This document shows, in pieces, positions 24,739 through 32,330 of a stretch of 52,474 nucleotides of DNA. The notes under the pieces are model-generated. The model did no database searches. It saw nothing but the letters and a program-made list of their open reading frames with translations, and was not told the origin of the DNA. The stretch comes from Hydrogenothermaceae bacterium. Its GTDB lineage: Bacteria > Aquificota > Aquificia > Aquificales > Hydrogenothermaceae. The position numbers were made by a program, and so were the translations under genes. Position 1 is the first letter of the stretch. Each line of letters begins with the position of its first letter. The stretch lies in the NCBI GenBank assembly GCA_015519975.1, contig WIAL01000062.1, positions 1 to 52,474 of the forward strand, written 5' to 3'.

Positions 24739-26125
24739 AAAAGAAGAAGTTGAAAAAGATATTTTTATTCATTTCTCTAAAAAAGAGCTTGAAGATTGTA
24801 AAATTGAAGTATGTGATATTGACGAAATTGTCGGGTGCATTGAAAGATTTGAGGAAGAAAAAATTTGCTGTTATTTATCAAAAGATAGTTTTTATATTTT
24901 ATACTTTGTTTACTTAAAAGATACGAAAGAAGTTTTAGACATAGATGTAGTTTTTGATAAAAAAGAAAATATATTAAATAAATTAAATAAAACTGTTAAT
25001 AAAATTTTAAATACAAATTTTATAAAAACGGATGTATGTGTAGAAATTATTATCTTTGATGATATCAAATTATCTGAAAAGATTCTACAAGTGTTAGATA
25101 AACTTAGAGATAAAATTTTACTTAATAAAGATATCACAGCTATAAAAAAGATTGAAAATTTTTTTACTAATCTGTCTAAAAAGCTCTTTAAAAGATCAGT
25201 TTTGGTTTCTTTTTTTATAATAACCTTTATAACCTATACTACCTTTATAAATTTTTATTTAAATCATATTGGAATACCCTTGGATTTTATAAACGCTCAT
25301 AATTTAGATATTTTTGTTAAATCTATAGTATTTATAACTTTTTCACTTATATATTCAATTTTGACTTTAATACTTGGAACTACAGTTATGTTTGTATTAG
25401 TTATTCTTTTTGCAATTTATTTTCTTATTTATTTGATAAAAGAAATTTTAATAAACATTAATTTACATATAGAAATTTTTAAACTCCATAAAAGCATATT
25501 TTCCTTTAATAAATATTTTCCATTAAAAGATTTAGTATCAACAGTAAAATTTATTTTTCTATTGTTGTTAGCTTATATAATTTTCATGACTACAATATTT
25601 ATATATGCCGAACCTATAGTATTTTTCTCTAAATATACAGGATTAACATTACCAGGTATACATTATCTTGATAAAAACTTTAATGCTAATGTTGCAAAAA
25701 AAGAAATCTTAAAAAATATATATACTTCATCTCCTGACTTAAGATTTATAAAAATTGATAATTCTATAGACGCCTTACAACTTGGGACTAAAAATGATCT
25801 TATTTATTATTACAAAATAAAAGATATAAATAAGATTTTAGAAGATAGTCTCAAGGAAAATATAAAAGAGTGTTATTGTAATAACTTACAAAAATTGGAA
25901 AAGCAAAATAATGGTTTGAAAAGTGAAAACTATAAACTTTTTTATTTATTGTTTTATTTACCAACAGAGTGCGGTATTTATCCATACGAACAAACTTTAA
26001 AAGAAAAACTAAATACTAAGGTAGTTCTTAATACAAAGATTGAAAATTTAGAAGGAAATGAATATGTTAGATATATTAAAAACTTTTGTGAAAAAGAAGA
26101 TAAGGAAAATGAAAGAAAAAAATAA
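24728..26125 (+). CDS. Unrecognised membrane protein, candidate effector of the cyclase cassette
   Basis: The 465-residue protein has about 150 soluble N-terminal residues (acidic, with several cysteines: Cys24, 29, 37, 47 and 48). Four hydrophobic segments follow, near residues 157-177, 196-218, 219-240 and 272-297, then about 165 soluble residues with CYC and other cysteines. I do not recognise the family. It overlaps cyclase 2 by 11 bases and the start of the second Pycsar-effector-like gene by 17 bases, so it is made with them. A role as a cyclic-nucleotide-gated membrane effector or regulator is inference from position only. Confidence 0.65.
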   Translation: MSLKKEEVEKDIFIHFSKKELEDCKIEVCDIDEIVGCIERFEEEKICCYLSKDSFYILYFVYLKDTKEVLDIDVVFDKKENILNKLNKTVNKILNTNFIKTDVCVEIIIFDDIKLSEKILQVLDKLRDKILLNKDITAIKKIENFFTNLSKKLFKRSVLVSFFIITFITYTTFINFYLNHIGIPLDFINAHNLDIFVKSIVFITFSLIYSILTLILGTTVMFVLVILFAIYFLIYLIKEILININLHIEIFKLHKSIFSFNKYFPLKDLVSTVKFIFLLLLAYIIFMTTIFIYAEPIVFFSKYTGLTLPGIHYLDKNFNANVAKKEILKNIYTSSPDLRFIKIDNSIDALQLGTKNDLIYYYKIKDINKILEDSLKENIKECYCNNLQKLEKQNNGLKSENYKLFYLLFYLPTECGIYPYEQTLKEKLNTKVVLNTKIENLEGNEYVRYIKNFCEKEDKENERKK

Positions 26126-26192
26126 TAATTTAAAAGAAGAAAAATTGGAGTTGTTAAAAGAAGCCATTAAAGATACTTAAACAACTATATCT
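26109..26192 (+). other. Detached N-terminal piece of the second Pycsar-effector-like gene (in-frame TAA)
   Basis: ATG 26109, preceded by AAGGA and overlapping the end of the 465-aa gene, opens a 23-codon frame encoding KEEKLELLKEAIKDT-type helix and ends in TAA 26178-26180. The frame is the same as that of the gene starting at ATG 26193, four codons later. In relatives, and in the short effector at 22801, such a helix directly precedes the D-x-K-A motif. The stop therefore appears to interrupt one gene of about 203 codons (26109-26720). Confidence 0.6.
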
Positions 26193-26720
26193 ATGCTTGA
26201 TTTGAAAGCTCGTTTCCTATTAGCTGTAAATCTTGCTATTATTGGTGGCATGCTCTTATTTATAAGAACTGTTCTCAATACGAAGTCAGATCTCAGTTAT
26301 AAGATAAATTTTATCCTCATGGATATATCTATTTTTACTCTCATATTACTGGTTTCTGGCCTAATTATAATATGGAATATATTGATAATATACAAGCTAA
26401 TCTATGATGTTATAAATCCCCGTAATAATCCATTCCAGCAAATTTTAAATGTAGATGAAAAATATAAACAATCCCCTTTTTTCCCAGTTCCTGAAAATGA
26501 TTGTTTTGATTTTGCCCAAGTTAAAAAACAAATAGAGAATTACAATGAAGATGATATAGAAAATATATATATTGTGGAACTACTAAAAGTATCCTATATT
26601 AGGTACCAAAAATTAACAAATCTAAATAAAATAATTTATAACTATTTCAAACGATTATTGATATTTTTAGGAATTTTTATATTTGCTTTCTTTGTAATAA
26701 TAGGCTTTTTAAAGTTTTAA
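26193..26720 (+). CDS. Pycsar-effector-like (DUF5706/PycTM-like) membrane protein, probably interrupted
   Basis: The 175 residues from ATG 26193 begin directly with the motif DLKARFLLAVN (Asp3, Lys5, Ala6, Val12, Asn13), then TM1 (7-25), TM2 (40-68), a cytoplasmic loop with NPRNNPF and SPFFPVPEND, a helix, and TM3 (154-174). This order is what I know of DUF5706 Pycsar effectors, which permeabilise the inner membrane when a cyclic pyrimidine is bound. No ribosome site is seen before 26193, and the missing N-terminal helix lies upstream in the same frame beyond a TAA, so the gene may be a recent pseudogene or be expressed by reinitiation. Confidence 0.65.
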   Translation: MLDLKARFLLAVNLAIIGGMLLFIRTVLNTKSDLSYKINFILMDISIFTLILLVSGLIIIWNILIIYKLIYDVINPRNNPFQQILNVDEKYKQSPFFPVPENDCFDFAQVKKQIENYNEDDIENIYIVELLKVSYIRYQKLTNLNKIIYNYFKRLLIFLGIFIFAFFVIIGFLKF

Positions 26721-26789
26721 CTAATAGAAAGCTTTAAATTTAATACTTTTTCATTTCTAAAATTGTATTATATTAAAATAGCGCTCTTT

Positions 26790-26799
26790 ATAGTACTAT
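26790..26799. promoter_or_regulatory. Palindrome, possible operator of the Phd/RelE pair
   Basis: A perfect 10-bp palindrome ATAGTACTAT sits directly before the AGGAGG ribosome site (26801-26806) of the antitoxin gene, in a 93-bp gap rich in A and T. Phd/YefM-type antitoxins repress their own promoters through such palindromes. The upstream AT-rich stretch (TTGTATTATATTAAAAT, 26763-26779) could supply a promoter, but I see no clear -35 and -10 pair. Confidence 0.4.
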
Positions 26800-26813
26800 T
26801 AGGAGGTTTATTT

Positions 26814-27062
26814 ATGATACTTACCGCAAACGATATAAAGACAAAAGGTATCTCTTTTGTAGAAAAGCTTATTAAAAAATATAATGAAGTTTTTATTACT
26901 GTTAGAGGTAAAAAGAAGTTTGTTATTTTACCTATAGAAGAATACGAAAGATTAAAAGAGGCTGAGTTAGAGAAAATAATCCGAGAAGCAGAAGAAGACT
27001 ATACTCAAGGTAGAGTAATAAAAGAGTCAGCTGAAGATCATTTCAAAAGAATAGGAATATAA
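26814..27062 (+). CDS. Phd/YefM-type antitoxin
   Basis: The 82-residue protein starts at ATG 26814, eight bases after a perfect AGGAGG; upstream in-frame codons lie in the promoter region. The N-terminal DNA-binding fold has MILTANDIKTKGISFVEKLIKKYNEVFITVRGKKKFVILPIEEYERLKEAE, typical of Phd/YefM antitoxins, and a disordered acidic C-terminus (EEDYTQGRVIKESAEDHFKRIGI) would wrap the toxin. It has its own ribosome site and probably its own promoter, unlike the rest of the operon. The toxin gene follows after six bases. Confidence 0.85.
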   Translation: MILTANDIKTKGISFVEKLIKKYNEVFITVRGKKKFVILPIEEYERLKEAELEKIIREAEEDYTQGRVIKESAEDHFKRIGI

Positions 27063-27068
27063 CAGGAT

Positions 27069-27341
27069 ATGTATCAGCTGGTTTTTACTGAAACATATCT
27101 TAAAAGAGAAAAAGCGTTTCTTAAAAAACATAAAGATTTAATCCCGAGATATAAAAAAGTATTAAAACTCCTTGAAATAAACCCACACCATCCATCATTA
27201 AGACTACATAAACTAAAAGGAAAATTCCAAGATAAATACTCTGTTTCAATAACAATGAGCTATCGAATAATTTTGACATTTGCTGTAGTTGAAAATGAAA
27301 TAGTCTTAATAGATATAGGACATCATGATGAAGTTTATTAG
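27069..27341 (+). CDS. RelE/YafQ-family mRNA interferase toxin
   Basis: The 90-residue protein has the RelE/ParE fold pattern: LVFTETYLKREKAFLKKHKDL, HHPSLRLHKLKGKFQDKYSVSI, SYRIILTF, then EIVLIDIGHHDEVY at the C-terminus. The basic and histidine residues near the end fit the RNase site of YafQ-like toxins, which cut ribosome-bound mRNA. It directly follows its Phd-like antitoxin. The last 14-17 bases overlap the start of cas3 (27325/27328), coupling toxin and Cas3 translation. Confidence 0.88.
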   Translation: MYQLVFTETYLKREKAFLKKHKDLIPRYKKVLKLLEINPHHPSLRLHKLKGKFQDKYSVSITMSYRIILTFAVVENEIVLIDIGHHDEVY

Positions 27342-29670
27342 TTCCAACCTCCTTTCCCATCCAGATAGGCTTTTAGAACAACATGTTCAAGGTGTTATTA
27401 AGATAGCTTTAACTTTTTTTGAAAAGGAGAATATTAACGATCAGATTTTAAAAGATATTTTAACTGTTATCACATTTTCCCACGATATTGGAAAATCCAC
27501 AGAGTTTTTTCAGGAATATATAAGAGGAGAGAAAAGCCTACAACACAAAGAAGAAACAAAACATTCTTTACTTGGTGGAGTAGTTGGGCTAATCCTAGCT
27601 GATAAATATTTGAAGCAAAAAAATATTGATAATCCATTTCTTCTCTCACTTTCTTTTATTCTTCCCAAGCGCCACCATTCAAACCTAAAAGATTTTTATG
27701 AAGAATCTATGTCCTTAACAGATGAGAAAATTCAGATTTTGGAAAATCAAATAAATTCAATAGATAAAGAAAAGTTTCAGATATTTTTTGACAATCTAAA
27801 TGTTCCCAATAAAGAAATTCTCCAATTTTCCTTCGATGAGATAGATTTTGAGTATGTGAAACAATTATTGAAAAAAATAAAAAAATTTTTTAGAAAAGAA
27901 CTAAAAAGTAAAAAATCCCTCGATTATTATATCGATACAGTTTTGCTTTTTTCTTTGCTTCTTGACGGGGATAAATCAGATGTTGGGATAAAAACAGATA
28001 AAAATTTGATTTTTAAAGATATAGAAATAGAGCCTGAAATTGTAGGTAGATTTGTTAAAAACTTACAAAAAGATAACAGTCTGATAAACCAGTTAAGGCA
28101 AAAAGCATACACAGAAGTTTCCAACAAAGAAATAGATATAAACCAGAGAATTTACACACTTACCCTTCCAACAGGGCTAGGAAAAACATTAATCTCATTT
28201 AAACTTGCTTTAAAAATCGCCCAAAAGGTTAAAAAAGAAACAGGACAAAGCCTAAAAATCATTTATAGCCTGCCTTTCCTATCAATAATAGAACAAAACT
28301 TTAATGTTTTTGAAAATGTTTTGAAACACAGCGGCATAAATCCTGATAGCTCTATAATCCTTAAACATCATCACCTTACAGGATTTAAATACAAAGAAAA
28401 AGAGAATGAATTTGATTACGATATATCAAGAATCCTTATTGAAGGTTGGAATAGCAAGATAATTACCACAACATTTATGCAGTTTTTCTATTCTCTAATA
28501 AGCAATAAAAACAAAATGATTAGAAAATTTCATAAATTTACAAATTCTGTTGTGATTTTAGATGAAATTCAATCAGTCCCCCATAAATATTGGCTGGTTA
28601 TTAGAGAAATTTTAACTAAAATGGCAGAAAGATTTAACTTTTATGTGATTTTTTCCACAGCTACCCAGCCTTTAATTCTTGGAAAAAACAAAGCTGAAGA
28701 AGTCATTGATTTTAAACCTTACTTTGAAAAGCTAAACAGATATGAAATAAACATTGATAAAAACCCAAAGACTATTGAAGAGTTTTATAACAGTTTAAAT
28801 CTTGCAAAAAACAAAAGACATTTATTTATTTTAAATACGGTAAATGCAGCAAAACAGCTTTACAATTTATTAAAAAAGGATTTTACAGAAGATATTGTTT
28901 TCTTATCAACACATCTAGTTCCAAAAGAAAGATTGAATAGAATAAACCTTTTAAAAAATCAACAGAAAAAAATAGCTGTATCTACACAACTTGTTGAAGC
29001 TGGTGTTGATATCGATTTTGATGTAGTCTACAGGGATTTTGCTCCCTTTGATAGTTTGAACCAATCGGCTGGTAGATGTAATCGGGAAGGAAAGAAAGGA
29101 AAAGGTCAGTTTTATATTTTGAATTTAAAAGATGAAAATGGTAGATTTTATCACTCATACGTTTATGACACTGTTTTAACTCATCTCACTAAAGAGATTT
29201 TAGAAAAAGAAAAGTATGAAGAAAAAGATATTTATAATTTGGTTAACTTCTATTATGAAAAACTCCAGCAGGTTAAATCAGACAAGGTTTCACAGGATTT
29301 ACTTGAAATGCTCTACAGTCTAAAATTTGATGGAGAATATGAAAAAGGAAAAATTAACTCTATTAATGATTTTGTTTTAATTAAAGAATATATTTATAAG
29401 GAAGATGTTTTTATAGAACTTGATGAAGAGGCAAAGGAAATATGGCAAGAGTTTTCAAAAATCTGGAAAATAAATGATATCCTTGAGAAAAAGAAAGCAT
29501 TTGACAGCATAAAAGCTGATTTTTATCAATATGTAGTTTCTGTCCCTATCAAAGAAAACACTCCTAATGTAGAGAATAACTTTTACTATGTCCCAAACTC
29601 ACTGCTTGATGAGTATTACGACCTTGAAACAGGATTTAAGACTAAAGGAAGTTTGTATTTTGAAATCTAG
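27328..29670 (+). CDS. cas3: Cas3, HD nuclease-helicase of type I-B
   Basis: The protein has about 780 residues. ATG 27328 is seven bases from AGGA (27317-27320); ATG 27325 is the alternative. The N-terminal HD nuclease has FSHDIGK near residue 50, HSLLGGVVG and KRHHSN. The superfamily 2 helicase part has Walker A PTGLGKT (about 280), the DEAD-like box LDEIQSVPH (about 411), FSTATQP, and motif VI QSAGRCNREG (about 579). It is recruited by Cascade to nick, unwind and degrade target DNA. It overlaps the RelE-like toxin gene by about 14 bases and ends just before a GC-rich hairpin. Confidence 0.95.
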   Translation: MKFISSNLLSHPDRLLEQHVQGVIKIALTFFEKENINDQILKDILTVITFSHDIGKSTEFFQEYIRGEKSLQHKEETKHSLLGGVVGLILADKYLKQKNIDNPFLLSLSFILPKRHHSNLKDFYEESMSLTDEKIQILENQINSIDKEKFQIFFDNLNVPNKEILQFSFDEIDFEYVKQLLKKIKKFFRKELKSKKSLDYYIDTVLLFSLLLDGDKSDVGIKTDKNLIFKDIEIEPEIVGRFVKNLQKDNSLINQLRQKAYTEVSNKEIDINQRIYTLTLPTGLGKTLISFKLALKIAQKVKKETGQSLKIIYSLPFLSIIEQNFNVFENVLKHSGINPDSSIILKHHHLTGFKYKEKENEFDYDISRILIEGWNSKIITTTFMQFFYSLISNKNKMIRKFHKFTNSVVILDEIQSVPHKYWLVIREILTKMAERFNFYVIFSTATQPLILGKNKAEEVIDFKPYFEKLNRYEINIDKNPKTIEEFYNSLNLAKNKRHLFILNTVNAAKQLYNLLKKDFTEDIVFLSTHLVPKERLNRINLLKNQQKKIAVSTQLVEAGVDIDFDVVYRDFAPFDSLNQSAGRCNREGKKGKGQFYILNLKDENGRFYHSYVYDTVLTHLTKEILEKEKYEEKDIYNLVNFYYEKLQQVKSDKVSQDLLEMLYSLKFDGEYEKGKINSINDFVLIKEYIYKEDVFIELDEEAKEIWQEFSKIWKINDILEKKKAFDSIKADFYQYVVSVPIKENTPNVENNFYYVPNSLLDEYYDLETGFKTKGSLYFEI

Positions 29671-29690
29671 GAGGGAGCTTCTACTCCCTC
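29671..29690 (+). terminator. Hairpin after cas3, candidate terminator
   Basis: A perfect 7-bp stem GAGGGAG (29671-29677) / CTCCCTC (29684-29690) with a 6-base loop begins directly after the cas3 stop. It is followed by AGGAG then TTTTA, so the U-tract is short and displaced. A second 8-bp stem TATTAAGG/CCTTAATA (29717-29724 / 29755-29762) follows. It probably ends the cas operon, perhaps incompletely. No gene of normal size is seen in 29691-29815. Confidence 0.5.
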
Positions 29691-29772
29691 AGGAGTTTTA
29701 TTAAAAGAACAATAAGTATTAAGGTATAAACCTCGTGATCAAATTTTCTCACCTCCTTAATATTAATTGTTT

Positions 29773-29802
29773 CTGTAAAACGTATCTATGAGGAATTGAA
29801 AA
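29773..29802 (+). repeat. Orphan degenerate CRISPR repeat
   Basis: The 3' 22 bases of this 30-base stretch (CGTATCTATGAGGAATTGAA and flanks) match the CRISPR repeat; by hand 22 of 30 positions equal the array 1 repeat. It lies in repeat orientation 14 bases before leader 2, with no leader or spacer before it. It shares the CTATGAGG variant with the degenerate terminal repeat of array 1, so it is probably the end of an older array that has otherwise been lost. Confidence 0.7.
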
Positions 29803-29815
29803 ATTTAAAAATTTG

Positions 29816-30053
29816 AGTCTGTCGATCGCAGATTTTTAAGCTTTAATTGAGACAAAATCTCAAAAGAAAATTGGTAAAAATTCAAACTTTAGCCTTATAT
29901 ATCAATGCTTTGTCAATCTCCAGGGATTTTTGCAGGATTGGAGGTCGACCGAAAATTAACTTAATTTGACAGCAGGCAGAAATTTTTGTATATTTAATTT
30001 CAGTAAGTAATTTCAAAGTTTACTTGGCAACTGAATATGAAACTGTTTTCAGG
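29816..30053 (+). promoter_or_regulatory. CRISPR leader 2
   Basis: Ungapped 238-base homologue of leader 1 (7833-8070), about 93% identical by hand count. The hairpin TTGAGA/TCTCAA and the promoter are conserved, and the last 90 bases before the repeat are the most similar. It drives array 2 and should be recognised by the same Cas1-Cas2 pair encoded just downstream. Confidence 0.85.
29966..29994 (+). promoter_or_regulatory. Sigma-70-type promoter for array 2
   Basis: TTGACA (29966-29971), a 17-base spacer and TATATT (29989-29994), identical in layout to the promoter in leader 1. The predicted start is near 30001, about 50 bases before the first repeat. Confidence 0.75.
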
Positions 30054-30623
30054 GTTTTTAGCGTGCCTATAAGGAATTGAAACATGGAAAAGTATATGAG
30101 TTTAATGTTGTTGTCCATCCGTTTTTAGCGTGCCTATAAGGAATTGAAACAGAAACCGTATAAAGCATCTCCTACTTGAGATAACAATGTTTTTAGCGTG
30201 CCTATAAGGAATTGAAACATATCTAAAAAAACATTACAAGAAACAGAAGAAGAATTGTTTTTAGCGTGCCTATAAGGAATTGAAACTCTAAATCATCTAT
30301 AGTAGTTTTTATCGCTGTCTTTATGGTTTTTAGCGTGCCTATAAGGAATTGAAACGCCTGTGCAGACCATTTACAAGTTAGCTATTTAAAGCCGTTTTTA
30401 GCGTGCCTATAAGGAATTGAAACCAAGCCTAAAATAAATTTCTGGTTTTCTGCCTGAAGTTTTTAGCGTGCCTATAAGGAATTGAAACAGTTTGAATATT
30501 GAATACACATATCAAGGACAAAAACAGGTTTTTAGCGTGCCTATAAGGAATTGAAACGGCTCTTTTCTTTCAACTCCAGCATTTTGGTCTGCTGTTTTTA
30601 GCGTGCCTATAAGGAATTAAATC
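30054..30623 (+). CRISPR. CRISPR array 2: 9 repeats, 8 spacers
   Basis: Thirty-base repeats beginning GTTTTTAGCGTGCC and ending GGAATTGAAAC start at 30054, 30121, 30189, 30257, 30326, 30394, 30459, 30528 and 30594. Eight are identical and differ from the array 1 repeat only by G instead of A at position 12. The last (30594-30623) has a changed 3' end (AATTAAATC). Spacers are 37, 38, 38, 39, 38, 35, 39 and 36 nt. Array 2 is longer than array 1 and lies next to the adaptation genes. No spacer was seen to match elsewhere in the window by eye. Confidence 0.98.
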
Positions 30624-30668
30624 TAGCTTCAAGAATTTGGCTAAGGTTTTGTTCCATGATTATTTCAC

Positions 30669-30764
30669 TGATGAGGTGACAGGTGGAAAATCGGCGTTGC
30701 CAGCGGCGGCTTTGGTTAACCCAATGCCGGTATGAGGGAAAGTAGCCGTCCCTCCACTTCATCG
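30669..30764 (+). ncRNA. Candidate structured RNA (closed stem, two hairpins, loop-loop pairing)
   Basis: This segment is about 55% G+C in roughly 30% G+C surroundings and has no open frame of note. By hand: a 9-bp closing stem GATGAGGTG (30670-30678) / CACTTCATC (30755-30763) with one G-U; an inner stem CGGCGTT (30692-30698) / AATGCCG (30723-30729) with one G-U; a hairpin GAGGGA (30734-30739) / TCCCTC (30749-30754); and pairing of the two loops by CGGCT (30707-30711) with AGCCG (30744-30748). It lies between array 2 and cas4. It matches no riboswitch or ribozyme consensus that I can recall. The strand is taken from its neighbours. The remaining gap 30624-30833 is AT-rich. Confidence 0.55.
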
Positions 30765-30833
30765 TATATGCTTTTGTTATTTATTAAGAGAAAAAAGTTG
30801 AAATTTGATTTAAAGTAAAGTAGTTTTAAGAGC

Positions 30834-31331
30834 ATGGGGGAATTACAAGATATAAACGGAACTTTAATATGGTATTACCACATATGTCCGCGGGAAGTCT
30901 GGCTGATCGGACACGGTATAGAAGCTGATCAGGAAAGTGATTTTCTTTTACTTGGAAGACACATTCACGAAATCTTTTATAAAAGGCAGAAAAAAGAATT
31001 TATGATAGACAACACCATAAAAATAGATATTCTCCCTTCTAAAAAAGTCATCGGAGAAATCAAGAAATCCTCAAAATATATCAAAAGTGCAAAAATGCAG
31101 GTTGCATTTTATCTTTACTATTTGAAACAAAAAGGAATAAACATAGAGGGTGAACTTCTTATACCAGAAGAAAGAAAAAGAGAAAAAATAAAACTAACAA
31201 CAGACTTAGAAAAAGAACTTGAAAAATCTATTACAGAAATTAAAAAGATTTTAAAAATGAATAAACCGCCGCAGCCAAAGAAAATACCGTACTGTAAAAA
31301 TTGTGCTTATAAAGAGATGTGCTGGAGTTAA
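30834..31331 (+). CDS. cas4: Cas4, CRISPR adaptation nuclease with Fe-S cluster
   Basis: The 165-residue protein has the Cas4 pattern: an N-terminal YYHICPREVWL with Cys18, a GRHIHEIFYKR helix, RecB-type nuclease residues in IKIDIL and VIGEIKKSSK (E-x-K), and three C-terminal cysteines (Cys154, 157 and 163 in YCKNCAYKEMCWS). Together with Cys18 these should bind a 4Fe-4S cluster. Cas4 trims prespacers and selects the PAM side during integration. Start is ATG 30834. It is followed after three bases by cas1. Confidence 0.93.
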   Translation: MGELQDINGTLIWYYHICPREVWLIGHGIEADQESDFLLLGRHIHEIFYKRQKKEFMIDNTIKIDILPSKKVIGEIKKSSKYIKSAKMQVAFYLYYLKQKGINIEGELLIPEERKREKIKLTTDLEKELEKSITEIKKILKMNKPPQPKKIPYCKNCAYKEMCWS

Positions 31332-31334
31332 AAA

Positions 31335-32327
31335 TTGAAAAAACCAATATATATTTTCAACGATGGACAGCTTAAAAGAAAAGATAACACACTTTTATTC
31401 ATCAAAGAAAACGAAAAGAAAGTCATTCCTATAAACGCAATATCAGAAATTCACGTATTCGGAGAAATTGATTTAAACAAAAGAGTATTAGAATTTCTAA
31501 CCAAAAATAAAGTGCCTGTATTCTTTTACAATCACTACGGCTACTATATTGGAAGTTTTTATCCAAGAGAATATCTAAATTCAGGTTTGATTATCTTAAA
31601 ACAGGCTGAATTTTATCTAAAACATAAAGAAAGAATGTTTTTAGCAAAAAGTTTTGTTTCAGGTGCTGCTGCAAACATACTAAAAAATCTCAGTTATTAC
31701 AAAAAATCAAAAGAGGAATACATAAAACCTTATATTGAGGAAATTTTAGAAAAATCAAAAGAAATTGATTCAAAAAAAGATATCCCGTCTCTAATGGCAT
31801 TAGAAGGAGAAATCAGAAAGAAATATTATGAAGCATTTAATGTGGTTTTAAACATTGGAGATTTTTATTTTGATAAAAGAACAAAAAGACCGCCTGAAAA
31901 TCCTTTAAATGCCCTAATCAGCTTTGGAAACTCATTGATATACACTACCATTTTATCCCAGATTTACAGGATACACCTTGACCCAAGAATTGGCTATCTT
32001 CACGAAACAAACCAGAGAAGTTTTAGTTTAAATTTGGATCTGGCAGAAATTTTTAAACCGATTATTGTGGATAGAGTTATTTTTAGCCTAATAAACAAAA
32101 ATCAAATTCAACTCAAACATTTTGAAGAAGATATTGATTATACCTACTTGAATGAAAAGGGAAAGCAGATCTTTATAAAGGCTTATGAAGAAAAATTAGC
32201 TACAACCATTAAATATAAAAACTTAGGGAAAGTTTCTTACAGAAAACTGATAAGGCTTGAATGTTATAAACTTTATAAACATTTCTTTGGTGAAGATATT
32301 TATAAACCCTTTGTGGCAAGCTGGTGA
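31335..32327 (+). CDS. cas1: Cas1 integrase
   Basis: The 330-residue protein begins with YIFNDGQLKRKDNTLLFI, the type I-B Cas1 N-terminal beta domain. The metal-binding residues are Glu157 (MALEGEIRKKYY), His223 (GYLHETNQRSFSLNLDL) and Asp235/Glu238 (DLAEIFKP). Cas1 with Cas2 integrates new spacers at the leader-repeat junction. Start is TTG 31335. A single cas1-cas2 set is present for both arrays, so one adaptation machine probably serves the type I-B and type III-C effectors. Confidence 0.95.
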   Translation: MKKPIYIFNDGQLKRKDNTLLFIKENEKKVIPINAISEIHVFGEIDLNKRVLEFLTKNKVPVFFYNHYGYYIGSFYPREYLNSGLIILKQAEFYLKHKERMFLAKSFVSGAAANILKNLSYYKKSKEEYIKPYIEEILEKSKEIDSKKDIPSLMALEGEIRKKYYEAFNVVLNIGDFYFDKRTKRPPENPLNALISFGNSLIYTTILSQIYRIHLDPRIGYLHETNQRSFSLNLDLAEIFKPIIVDRVIFSLINKNQIQLKHFEEDIDYTYLNEKGKQIFIKAYEEKLATTIKYKNLGKVSYRKLIRLECYKLYKHFFGEDIYKPFVASW

Positions 32328-32330
32328 GAC

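Noticed and set aside
30668-30690. CTGATGAG followed by GGAAAA resembles a hammerhead ribozyme core
   Set aside because: The bases between (GTGACAGGTG) cannot form stem II, and no CGAAA is present; the GATGAG bases pair better with the distant CTTCATC.
30692-30754. HDV-like double-pseudoknot ribozyme
   Set aside because: Two strands fit, but the junction between the first two stems is too long and no P4 plus catalytic cytosine arrangement could be found.
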